Part shown: in pieces, positions 11,950 through 23,738 of the stretch
Position numbering within the stretch: the first letter of the stretch is position 1
Layout of the letters: the number at the start of each line of letters is the position of its first letter
NCBI RefSeq assembly: GCF_910592395.1
Contig: NC_088325.1
Span: 6,727,501 to 6,791,500 of the forward strand
Origin: Lineus longissimus
Lineage: Eukaryota > Nemertea > Pilidiophora > Heteronemertea > Lineidae
Length of the DNA stretch: 64,000 nt
Direction: 5' to 3'
Made by a program: the position numbers and the translations under genes
The notes under the pieces: model-generated
Told to the model about the DNA's origin: nothing
The model's input: only the letters and a program-made list of their open reading frames with translations
Databases searched by the model: none

Positions 11950-13220
11950 GATTGTTTCTAGAGACACAGCCACATCTTTTTGGGAATAAAGTGAATTGCA
12001 ATTCCTGGAGAGACATTCACTAGCCTGTTCTTCCTTGTCTGTTTAGGTGTGACACTTACATGACTAATGGGAGACTGTCGCAGCCTAACGCGGGCCTTAA
12101 AGTCAGATATGATTGTTCCTACTAGTAGAGAAAGACACATCCCGTCTTTCCATGTATTTTGAGATGTTACAATAATAAGAGACTATCGCAGCATAACGAT
12201 GACCTAAAGAGTTGGAATAAATTGCAGATCGTTCCTAGAGAGACACGTACCGTCTTTCCAAGTCAGTTAAGGTGTAACAGTAGGTGACTATCATATAATA
12301 ACGCAGGCCATACGGTGCAGGACTAATCGCTGATTTTTCCTGAAAATATAGTCACATCACCGTCTAACCGTGTATTTTAAAATATGACACTAATGCAAGA
12401 TGTCGCAGCATATCGCACGCCTAACACGCCTAAATGTAGTGGAATATAGTTGAATGATTCTGTCATGTCCGTGGACAGACAGTCAGACCCGGTCGTCGTT
12501 CCATGCTTGTTGAGATGTGACACTTATAATAGGCTGTCGCATTATAGCACAGGTCAAAATGCGTGAGAATATCCATGTTGGCTGAGATGTGAGAATAATA
12601 GGAGACTTCTCAGCATATCGCAGGTCTAATTGGTAATCATAGTTGTTGATTGTTTATGTGAAGACAAACACTTTCATTCCCATTCTGTGGAGACCGAGAC
12701 CAGAGTGCCAAAGCATAACGTGGAGTATGGGACTATCACATCTTGTTTTTCATATTTGATTTATGGTGTTGTGACACTGAAACAAGGTTATCATTACAGT
12801 CACAGCTTTAACGTAGGAACCGCGTAGTTAAAACAATTTTTGATTGTCCCAGGGAAACAGTCACATCCATCCGTGGCCTGTTGAGTAAATACTTACATGT
12901 GACAGTCACAACATGACGCATGCGGAAATTTGTCCTGCTATACAGTCACAAACCGGGGAGACTATCAAAAGGACAGAGTATATATGTTGGGATGGCCATG
13001 GATCAGCAGTTACGCTGTGTCTTGCCATCCTTGCTGAGTTGTGACACGGACACTGGCATAGTACAGTTAAAGCGTAAGACAGGTTGAATGAATGCTGGAG
13101 ATTATTGCTGATAGTTTCTGCGACACGGTCATATATACCTCTAGCTTTGTTGTCTTTTGAGCTGAGGTGCTGATATGACTGACAGGAGACAGTCACAGCA
13201 TAGAGTATGACCAATATTAG
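11950..13220. repeat. degenerate tandem array, period about 110-130 bp
   Basis: About ten strongly diverged units can be followed. A typical unit carries AGAGACACGTACCGTCTTTC, then TTGAGATGTGACAC, then AGACTGTCGCAGC and ATAACGCAGGCC. Clear unit starts lie near 12127, 12237, 12347 and 12478; later units are more decayed. No continuous reading frame runs through it. It resembles an old minisatellite or the internal repeats of a large transposon. Confidence 0.6.
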
Positions 13221-16200
13221 TACACCCCAGAATAATTCATTAGCACATTACTTTCCTGCTGCAAGGCGAGGCAGTCGTCAGGATCCCTAATTAGTTTACA
13301 AAACATTGACGTTCGACATGCTGTAAATGTAGGTAAATACTAGTATCTTGTCATGTTCATGGAAATTGTATCTAAAGGACTTCCAAGACATGAACAATGG
13401 ATTCTATCATATTAACACACCAGGCTGGGTAGGAAACATCTGGTAATATCAGTATAACAAAAGTAACTGTTGACATAATATTAGGATGTCAGTTGATATG
13501 TCGCTGTTATTGATACCGTTCTGATGAGTCTAAACAACATTTCTAGACCTTATTCAACTTTAACATATTGACATCAATAAAATGATGTCATGATAGGCGG
13601 GCTCTGTCAAATTAGTCAGAATGAATTTGTGGTTGGTTAGACTATACCATGCAGAGAACTCATAGTGTTCAATATCTATTTAGTTTTTCATGGAGGGGGG
13701 GGGGGAGGGGCGACACCCACCCGTGGCCGTGTTGAAAGGAGTGACTTAGCTTTATGCATTTCAAATATAATGAAAAGACAGTATCTTAAAGTCTAGCTGA
13801 ATATAACTATGTACATTATTGTTCTTTTTTGAGTGGTTTTGCAGTTGTCTGAACTCGGCCTACGAGCAATAGTTTTTCAACAATTTATTTTATAAAACCA
13901 AAACGGTACTTCGCTCTAGCAGAAACGAGTAATCGTGAAGGTCGCGTTCAAAAATGTGACATCAAATCCGGTAGTAGCTTAAATTAAATTAAAGTGTATT
14001 GGATATCAACACGATTAGTTTTAGGAACATTATCCTTAGGATAATCGACTTTCATACTCGGCCATAAAGCGTTTAAACTCAACAAAAACAAATATCTCAA
14101 AAACTACTGTTCCTATCGAAAAATGGCAAGAAACGTTGTCAGCCATCAATAATTGCAACAATGTGTGATTGTTTTTCAACCTACAGCCCTAAATGCGAAA
14201 CTAGCTTAACGTTTCGAATATTCAAGATCATTCACATTATCAAAGTCACCTTTTCGTCGTTTCGATCCAACTCTTCAGCTGGGACCTGCTCATGACATGC
14301 ACACAGTCTACTACGTTTGTGTTAGCCACTCATGCATTATTGTCAAACTTGAATTGACTGCCTCTGGCAGAGAGAACTTTTCTATCAGAAAGAAGAATTG
14401 GCGGTTCTTGGGAAGCAGCCGACAACTTTGTTATGCTGCCCTAAAATCACCGTTGGTTCATGCATGAAGCTATGCTATAAACCTGGTCCTGTAGTACAGT
14501 GAAAAAAAATTCCCTGAGGCTGCTTCTTTCAAAACGTCTCTGATAGATGACTGTCTGACTCACATACTTGAGCATTGTTCGATAAACTAGCCTCGGGCTT
14601 TTGCCCGGACTGACTGACCATGTTGCATCACTATTAAGTAAACATTCAAAATAAATTAGGTGCAATTATCCACCTTTGGTTATGTTGGTGTAAGACCAAT
14701 GGAATGGTCTGATAATGTTGCGTTTTAGTAGAGAAATGCAGATGATATTTTGGGTATATTGCAGCACATTTTCATAGAGCCCCATGTTTCAAGATAATTT
14801 TAGGAAGATTTGTTCATGAAATACTTCGTATGGAGTGTAGTGCTGCTGTAAGAAATGCAACTTTCTGTTATGACATTTCTTAGAAATTCGAAGACCAGGC
14901 AAACAAGTACATGTAGTCAATTAATTCTAACTTGGTGTACGGGCCTAAAGGAGAGATTATTCAATATCGAGATTTTCACGTGATTTTTACTTTGTCAGAT
15001 TGTTGCCATTATAAATGACTATACCTATATATCAAATATTCTTTCGTCATCTTTTGATGCCAGCCAACTGGCAAAGTTAAAATGTAACGAACAACATCAT
15101 TTCAATATGTTTTTGATCTCATATCCGCCTAAGTGGACAAACGTTTTGAACGAATGAGTGTTAGAAAAAGGTCTTAGAAGAAAAGGGCAAGTTATCAAAA
15201 TAGCGCAAGGAAATGTGGGTTTTTTTTAATTATCATATTTTCATGATATTTCTAAACTGACCTTTTTATTTGGACAGTTTATTGATCGTTTAAAATTACT
15301 GCACACGCAATTGTTAACGCTTCCATGCCAACGTTATGTCGCTTATTCATGTACTTATGCTTTATATATTTTATATGACTGAAGATATAAGGCAAGTAGA
15401 AAGCGGACATGGAGTTTCGTGCCAACCATCTATTAGTTTCAAATATAAACCAGAAAATGTCCAAGCCACCACAAAAACATTTCGTGCTCTGAACGTTCCA
15501 ACGTTAAATACGGGAAGTGTCCTGAAGACTTTAAGTTGGAATATTTTTTGGGCTTCAAAGTTTTTGACTATATCTAAACCGAACACGTTTTCTCTTATCA
15601 ACGAACAAACTGCAGAATTGCAAATTCCTATAGAGCCCATGGAATGTTTTTCTTAGCGTTTTGTTGGATTGTAAAGCATTCACTTGGTTTTGAAAAGGGC
15701 CATCAAAGTCACACTATGAGAAAGATTTACAACATATTTGTCAAAGTAACTGGGGAGTAATTAGGGACACCATTCCAAAGAAGGGATGTGGGCCGTTTAT
15801 TGAGAATATTCGAATGGTTCATTTCGTATTTCTCTGACTAGGGTAACATGGCCGATACAAAAATGTCCAAAACTGAAAATCATGACTTTGAAATGAAAAA
15901 AAAGTCCCAACTTTAAAGGACGAATGACATTTTAAAGGGCATTATTACCAAGCTGTAGGCTGCCTAGTCAATTTCCACTCTGATGTAGCAGCCAGTTATG
16001 TCAATCCTGCGTGCAGCGATAATTTTTGCGCGGGTCGATGCATTTAAAACGCGCTGCGCGATGGCGAGAACCTTCACTGTGAAGTTACTGTGAAGGCACT
16101 GTTTGTGGTGGTTTCAATTCTTTTATCGAATTCGCTATATTATTATACCAGACTTTTATGATAATCCAAGGACTTTTATTTGCAATTTTACAACAAATTA

Positions 16201-17360
16201 TTTTGCGTCAATCTTCTCTCAAGTTTTACTTACTCGTAAACTAAGCAGTTAAAAAGCCGTTACAATTTCCCAGCAGACCAACTTTATTAAAAGGTGGAGA
16301 TGATGCTCAAATATTTCCAAATCTGCGATCAATTAAAAATTTTGCGATAAAAGCAAGATCACTGTCCACACACTGACCACCACATTTCTATTTGCTCATG
16401 TGTTAGCGACAATACTACGCTGCAGTAATATATATTGCCTAGCAGAAATCGAGGAGTCAATGTAAAGTCTTTATATAGTTGGTCCGCTCTGAGGGGTCCT
16501 AATGAATCCATCTTGTCAGGGCCAACTTTTTGTTGACCCAAGGGCTTATCTGAAAACAGGTCTTGGGGCAAACCATGCTTTGTCAACAAATTACCTTTTG
16601 CTTTGTGGTTATATATGACGATTGTCAGATTAATTTTGTTCCATTTTTGGTTGTCGAGCAAGGGATTAGCCTCCGGTTGGCCATATAATGTGTTGGTCAT
16701 AACAAATCAGTATGAACAAAGTCAATTCTGCTTGTATTTTAAAGAAAGGATTGCACAACGAGACGCTCGTGTGGTAGCACTTACGAGTAATCCTAGTAAG
16801 CATGGTAATCAGCGACGGCACGTGGCTCGTTGCGCATCACCTCAACACTGTGACACAAATTTAAAAACGGCCGCCCAGCAGCCGGACAAATCATCTATAG
16901 CGTGATCAACGTTTTTTTCCACAATTATGCGCACAAAATGTCCATATTATTAGCAGGAATGGCAGGGCTCGCGAGGCATATCGCAAAAGTTACTGCCAGT
17001 CATGCCAATGGCAGATGAAGATTGTAAGCTTGTAAGCAACAGTGGGATGAATATTGTTTCCACTCGTTGGAATATTATTATTTTGCAGAGCGCCGCGAAT
17101 ATGCCCAAAAATGAATTGTCTTTTTTAATCATCAATAGAAATCCATGGTGCAGATAGTGCATGTTACTTCATAGGTAACACTCTCAGGGTAGGATGGCGG
17201 ACTATTTTTCTATCAAGACGCACGATCTTCAAAATATCAGTGAGATATTAAACGCGCAAAAAAGGGTCCGACATGTCCGAAGGAGGTGTGATGTCATAAA
17301 AATAAATGTGCGTGTTGAGGTGTTTAAAGTCTGCGCAATGCAGTTCGCGTTTACAATAAT
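13221..17360. other. interior of large insertion, nothing recognised
   Basis: Overlapping small ORFs on both strands near 15336-15656 show no recognisable motif. A G-rich run lies at 13695-13711. No splice-bounded coding block was recognised. Confidence 0.4.
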
Positions 17361-17639
17361 AGGGTGTTTTTGCAACCTCACGCGAAACGCCTACGTGAAC
17401 GCCTATGTTCACGCACGTAGGCGTTCACGTAGGTTCTGTTTATTTGTTTTCGCACTAGCGCTCGTGTACGTGTACGTGTACGTTCACGTGAAAGTTGAAC
17501 GGTATGCTCTTTTGTGGGGAATAGGCATTCATGTTAAACATCTTACGCAATTAAGGCGTGCACTCTTTGATAACGATGCTCGGACCCAAGGAGAAATTGC
17601 ACATTCATGTATTATACATGACATACTGGTAGCAAGAAA

Positions 17640-19196
17640 ATGGCTGTGTATAACATGCCGATAGAAAACGTGCTGCAACTTGCCGTTGTGCTTGAGGACG
17701 ACGGGCTACTTTTGGCAGCAGCTGAGAACAAGAAGTCGAGATCAACCTACAACTCGGAAACCCTGCTGTTTGACCTGGAAAACCAAACAGACGGAGAAAA
17801 CAAGGCAATGTTTCGGTTTTCCAAGGAAGAGATCTTTAGACTTGCCGAAGCTCTTAGAGTTCGAGACAAGATAGTACTCCGCAATCGTGGAGTAACGAAT
17901 GTAAGTCGGTACTTTCATGCCTATTTTCCGACACTGTTCTTAGACAAACATACACTCAGTTGGCTGTTAAACATGACACACATTCAGGAATGAGAGCGGC
18001 AAAGCCATCAGTGGAGCAATGCCGTTTTTTGTAGTCTGTTTTCACTTAAAGAGTATCATTACTGAATGACCACTAACAAAGCTATCATAGGGACAGGGAC
18101 ATCGAAAAGGTCGGAATGGCTTCTAACCAATTATTTGCTTTTTAGGGTGTTGAAGCTACATGTGTTATTCTGAGGCGGCTGGCTTATCCAAACCGTCTGT
18201 GTGACCTGAAGGGGGTGTTCGGAAGGCCTGCAAGTACACTATCGCTGATTTTTACTTACATGGTATGTTTTGATGTTGCAAACTTGTTAGTCTAACAGAT
18301 GCTTCCTATATACATAATATAAGACACCTCGTGGCCGATATAAAAGAGACTGACACGAGAGCACGTACAACACCAGGTCAACCTTTTTCATTCTTAGTGT
18401 ATGTATTTAGCATGACCGACGGATTTTACACTGTATGGGCCATACAACCCCAAGCCGCGTTAAAAATATCTAAAACTTGTCCGGTGTTTTATTTTCAGGT
18501 TGACCACTTGTGCACAACATTCGGTCATCTCCTGTCGAACCTCAACCAGCCTTGGCTTGATGCACAGCACATCCAGACATATGCGGAGGCGGTGGAGGCG
18601 AAGGGTGCTCCACTTAGTCATTGCTGGGGATTCCTGGATGGAACCGTCCGTCCCATCTGTCGGCCGGTACAGTTTCAGAGAGTGTGCTACAACGGCCATA
18701 AGAGAGTTCATGCACTCAAATTTCAATCGATCATGCTGCCCAATGGACTGATTGGCAATTTGTTTGGGCCAGTTGAAGGAAGAAGACATGATTGTGCCTT
18801 GCTCCGACTGAGCGGGCTTTTGCCGCAGTTGCAGGCCTTGGATTTTACCGATCAGGACGGAAATCCATACTACTTGTATGGCGACACAGCCTACCCTATT
18901 CGGCGCTGCCTGATAAAGCCGTTCAAGGGAGCGAATTTGACGGAGGAACAAGTTGAATTCAACAGAGGCATGTCGAGCGTTAGGGAATGTGTAGAGTGGG
19001 GGTTCGGGAACATAGTGCAAGAATTTGCTTTTTTAGATTTTAAAAAAACCTAAAGGTCTTTTTGCAGCCGGTCGCAAACATGTATTTGGTTGGAGCGCTC
19101 CTGACAAACTGCGACACCTGTTTTTATGGCAACACCACATCCATGTTCTTCCAGTGTAATCCACCGTCACTCGAGGAGTATTTGCGACCGGTGTGA
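17640..19196 (+). CDS. Harbinger DDE transposase (three exons, late frameshift)
   Basis: Exons 17640-17900, 18146-18262 and 18499 onward join in phase 0 with GT-AG introns. The N-terminal region (FRFSKEEIFRLAEALRVRDK) is the HTH-like part of PIF/Harbinger transposases. Exon 3 holds the catalytic triad: Asp about 173 in GFLDGT, Asp about 255 in YGDTAYP and Glu about 292 in RECVEWGF. The frame ends at 19053, but a run of seven A at 19042-19048 looks one base short of a frame that continues in family-like sequence to a stop at 19194-19196. This is either a real 1-nt deletion or a homopolymer error. The enzyme would cut and join element ends in the nucleus together with the Myb/SANT-like partner encoded convergently downstream. 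Confidence 0.88.
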
Positions 19197-19347
19197 TAGA
19201 ATCAAATGCCCTCCCTTTCCTGATGCCCGCCTGTATTGTTCGTCTTCGGATTAAGGGTCTTGGCCTCTCTGGAGGCCTATTGAGTGGTGCCGTGTTCTAT
19301 TGTTGAGGGCATTTAATATCAGGGGGCATCTGATTCTATTACACCGG
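19188..19347. repeat. 160-bp hairpin element at the transposase stop codon
   Basis: CCGGTGTGATAGAATCAAAT at the left pairs with the right end, which on the opposite strand reads CCGGTGTAATAGAATCAGAT. Additional inner pairing involves GCCCTC and GAGGGC. The left arm supplies the last codons and the TGA stop of the transposase frame, so the C terminus of that protein is encoded by the inserted element. Ends resemble the 5751-6580 element, and no target duplication is visible. Confidence 0.6.
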
Positions 19348-19558
19348 CTCCACTTCTACATGTACATTGTAATGTGAATTGTCAAGAATACTTTAACACC
19401 AGAATGCTGCTGGAAGCCATTGGATTTGTAAATATATATTATATGTAAAATACATGTAAGCCCTTAAAAAAGAATAAAAAATCAATGAACGTTGTTAGTT
19501 GCAAGCATGTAATTTCATTTCATTCTACATGTACATGAAATTGTATAGATCTCTTGAG

Positions 19559-21290
19559 TCACTTTTTCGCCAGGCAGTCACGCATCATCTGCATATATAC
19601 TTGTTTTTCTTCTTTCTCCATTTCCAATCTTTGCTCCCGTTCCTTTCGTTCCATTTCGAACTTGGCTGCCTGCAATTTCAGCTCCTCCTTCTTTAGTTCC
19701 AATTCCTCCTTCATTAACTTAGTTTCCTCATTTTTAATCTCTGCATCCTGGCCTAGTTTTTCGGCGAGGTAGTCTGTCAAAGACGTTGTTGATCTCCTTT
19801 TCGCACCTGAAATAAGGATTAAACCTGATAAGGATTAAACCTGGTATTTATAACTAATATTTGGCCAGTTATTTGAGGGGTAGGACATCCGTATTTGAGG
19901 TGAGACCAAAAGTTGGGTAAACGTTTTGGAAGTCTGCTATTACCCCCGTTCAACATTCAGTTTTCTTACACTGACAAGATCGTGAAGGCTCGCCACCTCG
20001 TCCCCTGGGCTTAAGGGGCGAGATGGGCAGGTAGTTCGCCATATTGTAAACGACCATCAACCCCGTCGAGCGGGAAATACCCTTGGAACGAGGTTGGAAG
20101 ATTCGCTCTGCTAAAACATGACTAACATCGTCCACGGCAGTACTTAGGGTTCACTAACTTCTTGACACCACAAGATTTGTGGAACTGTTTTGCGGCCTTG
20201 TTTTGTATTCTGCTTTCTCTCAATACATACATAAAATACAAGCGTAGACATACCTTTGGTTTTGCCCTCTGTTGCAGCTTGCCGAATCGCTTTTCCGGCT
20301 TCCTCCAACTGTTTTTCTTTTTCATCCTTTGATGGAGCATCCGTTACGGCTTGTAACGCTTTAGCCGCTTCCCGCTCATCAGCCATGGTTACCATTTCAC
20401 CCAGGAGTTGTTTTCTTTCATCGTACTCTTCAGCTGTACCAGAGCTAAAAGGCGAATGAAGCTTGAACATATCAATAAAGTCGACCCGATTGGTCAGGAG
20501 CCTCCGCTTTTTGGGACTAATGACTTGGCCCAACAAAACACTTCCATGCGCATAGAATATTGACAGAAAGCAGAAACTTGTTTTAGTTTGAAGTTGGCGA
20601 GTACTTCAAATTGACAGTTTTTTGGTTAGGAGATAATTTACAATGGATGTTGGCCCAAAATACCATGGACATCATACTGTAGGAGAGAATAGCATGCGCG
20701 GACATATTTTGGGACACGCCATAATTTGTAGGCCTAACCATAAAGTCATCGCATTATGCGGAGAATGTGAAATGTGATCTGGTTTTGTAATACCGCAGGC
20801 AAGTAACCTCCTCTCGATAGGCCCGAAGTTTAGACCATCCGTTATGAATGATGACCACTGTGAATACTGATTATCTTTCCTCAACGCAATTGGTTAGAAG
20901 TTCCATTGGGGCGGAAACTGATCTTAGAAGGTTGGGCTATGGCAACGTAAACTCCAAGTCTAATCTTTTGGACAAGGCATGGACAGAAAAATAACCTTGC
21001 GTTCAAACATTTTAAAAAAGTGGAAATACTTACGATTTTATGGAGTCTAGCTCCTCTTTTTTAAACATCTTTACCAGGCGCTCACATCGCTCTTTTACAC
21101 ATCTTGCTGTGAGCATACCGAAATGGTACCCCACTTCTTTGGTCTTCTTTTTCTCTTTCACCCAAGTGTTAAGAGCTGCTGCTATTGTTTCCCATCTATT
21201 TGCATCACCATCTACCGCCACAGCTTCCCGCAACATTGCGATATCCAGCGCAGGAAAAAAACGGACGAATTTTTTACTCATAATTGCTCC
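19559..21290 (-). CDS. Harbinger-associated Myb/SANT-like DNA-binding protein, three exons
   Basis: The coding exons on the - strand are 21281-21034, 20444-20254 and 19806-19559. Phases fit exactly and give about 228 residues. Exon 1 contains an N-terminal Myb/SANT-like (MADF-like) helix bundle with conserved tryptophan in DANRWETIAAALN and WVKEKKKT, and Cys/Arg-rich CVKERCERLVKMF. Exon 2 is charged. Exon 3 is a long coiled coil (KLMKEELELKKEELKLQAAK) ending in CLAKK. An acceptor (TTTCATTTCAG) nine bases before the ATG suggests a non-coding 5' exon. In this superfamily the second protein brings the transposase to the nucleus and to the element ends. It is convergent with the transposase gene and intact, unlike that gene. 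Confidence 0.83.
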
Positions 21291-23134
21291 TGAAATGAAA
21301 ACAAAGCAAAATAAAGGTTGCAGGCATCTCATGTGTGGATGAAGTATCTAAACTAATAGCATGTAGTCTGTCTACCTAATATCCAGATTGCTTGAGTCGC
21401 GGTGCAAATAAATCAGGGCACCCATACACCCCTGTTAGGTTGAAGAGCTTGAAATATAAACACCGAAAGGATAGGCAAGAAACGAAGATTTTCCCGGGGC
21501 CACCACGGTGCCGGTGTACACGAAAGAAAGGGGGGAAATTCGGACAACACAGAGACAACGTGGCAGACACATCTTTGAAATACCCATGGGCCATAGGCCA
21601 TGGGCGTACAAGTGCAGAACTCACCTCTATCCAGCGAAATGGACGGTCGAATAGGACGCGCATCCTTTATAGGCCTGTGGTTTACGTCATACAGTGCGCA
21701 TAAACTACTGACGTAACAGTTTCGGGATTCGATTCACGATGAAAGGCCATTTATAAGCAAAAACGGGCGTCTGAATAATAGAGCTTTAACGAAGGCCCGC
21801 ACGTTATCCGTGAAATGACTTTCACTCGCGTATGTGTATACGTCACAGGTACACAATTTTCAGTGAGTAGACGTTCACGTAGGCGTTTCGCGTATCGGTG
21901 CGAAAACACCCTATTATCTGGTTGACATGCCGGAGCTGCTCAATTACATTTGACTTTGTACAAGTTGTTGTTAACTGCCATGTTGGGAATTTCACATTTA
22001 TCAGTGAGAACTGTTAGAACTGATGTGACCGGCTTCGAGTTCGAATTCGAAGACTTTTATGCATTATTACTTTTAGTTTAATCTAAAATAATTCATTGCT
22101 TATACATCAAACACACACATATTGCCTGAAAGAATATATATTGACACCATCTTCTTCTTCTTATGATTTTTCAATGGATGATAACGGCTTTTGTCTAATA
22201 AGCAAGAACCTAGTTCATACCGTTTTGAAAATAAATAAAGTCCGAAGATTTTGATAATTTTGACAGGTTAAAAGCGTTGGTTATCTGGGCGAACATTTGG
22301 CGCATGTTTTGTCAACGCTGAAGGGTGTTGTGACAACCAATGTTACGAGGGTAACAACCGGACATTTACTCGGGACATGCCGTTTTCGAAACCACCTGTG
22401 AGAAAAACGATAGAAAACGATACTTTTCGAGTCCTTTTGTATTCCACCGCACCTAATTTCGGTAACATTCGATTCTTTTCGATACTTTTAGACCCCCACC
22501 TGCGGTTTCAATAGATGTGATAAGATTGCGGGTTTGCGACACCTATAACGTATTGCAGAACTGAAATAATTGCTCGATCTGAATACCTCTCGAACTCTGT
22601 CGAAAAAAATCGAAAATACTTCTCAGGCAAAAGCATTAACATTTTCGGTCATTTACGATCGTTTTCGGAAATATTCGACAGGGATTAGACCAGCAATCAC
22701 AATAGAATTAACTGTTTCGATTTTCTTCGAAACTTTCCGAGTTCTTGCCCAGCATGGCTCGCCAAGGCCGGGTCGAATTCCGTGAGATTTCCGAGAGACG
22801 GTTTAATGACCGTGAAGCATTTCGAGTGATTTTCGAGTGATTTCGAGACCGATGCAGATTCCGAGAGTTTTCCGACAGAAAAACGAGAGTTGCTGTTCAT
22901 AGTGTTAATGGAAAACACGTTGAAACTTTTTTTGGCCGCACGGGTCATTGCATCACAACAAAAGACAGCCTTGGTAGGTGTGGTGTTCAAGAGGAATCTC
23001 GTAGTGTGGAGCCACGTGTATCGAATAGTGAAAGAGAAAGAGTTCGAGGCCAATCTGCTCGATCTGTTGTAAAACTTTATTTAAACTGAACTAAAACATG
23101 AAACATAAAACCATCATAATTATGATGTGTAAGT

Positions 23135-23414
23135 AAGTCGAAAATCAATAGTAGGCTGGAGAAAACCTAGTTATAATAATGAGAAGAATAAGTATTATTT
23201 TTTAGGGTGGAAGGCAATTTCAATAAAACCAAAAAGCTGGAGCGCTGCGAAGTCATTAAAGAAAAAACAATGAAACAAAAAAACTGATGAAACGAAGCAG
23301 ATGTTTATCTGCTCCGTTCCATCAGTTTTTCGTTCAAATGAATAATCCTTATCGCTTAATTGTTCCACCTTGTGAACGCTACATTGACAAAATATCGTGT
23401 TGCTTTAATTTCAG
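23135..23414. other. duplicated intron flank before Ig exon A2
   Basis: Similar to 860-1077. It has gained a short palindrome at 23277-23330, where AAAAAACTGATGAAACG pairs with CGTTCCATCAGTTTTT around TGTTTATCTG. Confidence 0.6.
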
Positions 23415-23738
23415 GTACTCGTCAGTTTAAGGTCACCAATACCATCAGCGATTTACATCCACGTCTCGGAGAAACGATAATGCTGAATTGTAACATTGTG
23501 CATGGAAACGCTAACGGTGTTGCATGGTACAAGGACAAACAGTTCGTCGAAAAAGTGATTTATTTGTCGCACAATTGTTTTGTGATTGCAGAAGAGTATA
23601 AATCAAGACTGACAAACGTCAAGTGTAATTCGAATGATTATAATTTTCAATTAAGTAATGTCGACATTTCGGACAGCGGGGATTGGAGGTGTGTGGCTGA
23701 TAGAGAGGAGGCCACTACTTTGAGATTGGATGTTTTAG
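23415..23738 (+). CDS. Ig-domain exon A2
   Basis: Exon of 324 nt, phase 1-1, with acceptor TTTAATTTCAG and donor GTAAGTTCG. It is the paralogue of A1: same length, first Cys in IMLNC, Trp in GVAWYKDK, DSGDWRC, and the same extra cysteines in SHNC and NVKC. Several surface-type substitutions separate it from A1, so the two are older duplicates than B1/B3. It opens the second Ig cassette of the receptor. Confidence 0.8.

Larger units (their letters stand above)
17361..21911. mobile_element. PIF/Harbinger DNA transposon, almost complete
   Basis: The element is bounded by inverted ends: left AGGGTGTTTTTGCAACCTCA and right, on the other strand, AGGGTGTTTTCGCACCGATA, both continuing into CGCGAAACGCCTACGTGAAC. 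It carries the two convergent genes characteristic of Harbinger elements: a DDE transposase (+) and a Myb/SANT-like protein (-). The exact target duplication is ambiguous because ATAAT/ATTAT symmetry continues into the flanks. Both genes are almost free of stops, so this is a young copy. The left end contains an inner palindrome of CGCCTACGTGAAC repeats. Confidence 0.88.
9563..22908. mobile_element. 13.3-kb insertion bounded by long inverted repeats, absent from the paralogous site
   Basis: The left end (TTTACACTACGAAC, then CTCTCGTTTTTCT) and the right end on the opposite strand (TTAACACTATGAAC, then CTCTCGTTTTTCT) form inverted repeats of roughly 90 bp at high similarity. Flanking sequence GAATATTAGTATG on the left and TGGAAAACACG on the right joins seamlessly in the paralogous intron after C2 (near 41971-41995). 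The whole stretch was therefore inserted at one TG dinucleotide, possibly with a 2-bp duplication. Inside are the Harbinger element (17361-21911), a degenerate tandem array (11950-13220) and no transposase of its own that I recognise. It may be a smaller foldback element enlarged by later insertions. Confidence 0.6.

Noticed and set aside
15336-15656. Overlapping ORFs of 106 (+) and 89 (-) codons as a gene
   Set aside because: No domain, splice context or composition signal; opposite-strand frames of similar length suggest chance.
18460-19020. 186-codon ORF on the - strand
   Set aside because: It is the antisense shadow of transposase exon 3, which has the DDE motifs on the + strand.
19559-19780. 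Coiled-coil exon as a separate host gene
   Set aside because: Splice phases join it exactly to the Myb/SANT-like exons of the Harbinger element.
17355-21917. A defined 3-bp TWA target duplication for the Harbinger element
   Set aside because: Flanks read TAA before and TTA after the TAGGG ends, so they are inverse, not direct, repeats; the exact border is left open.
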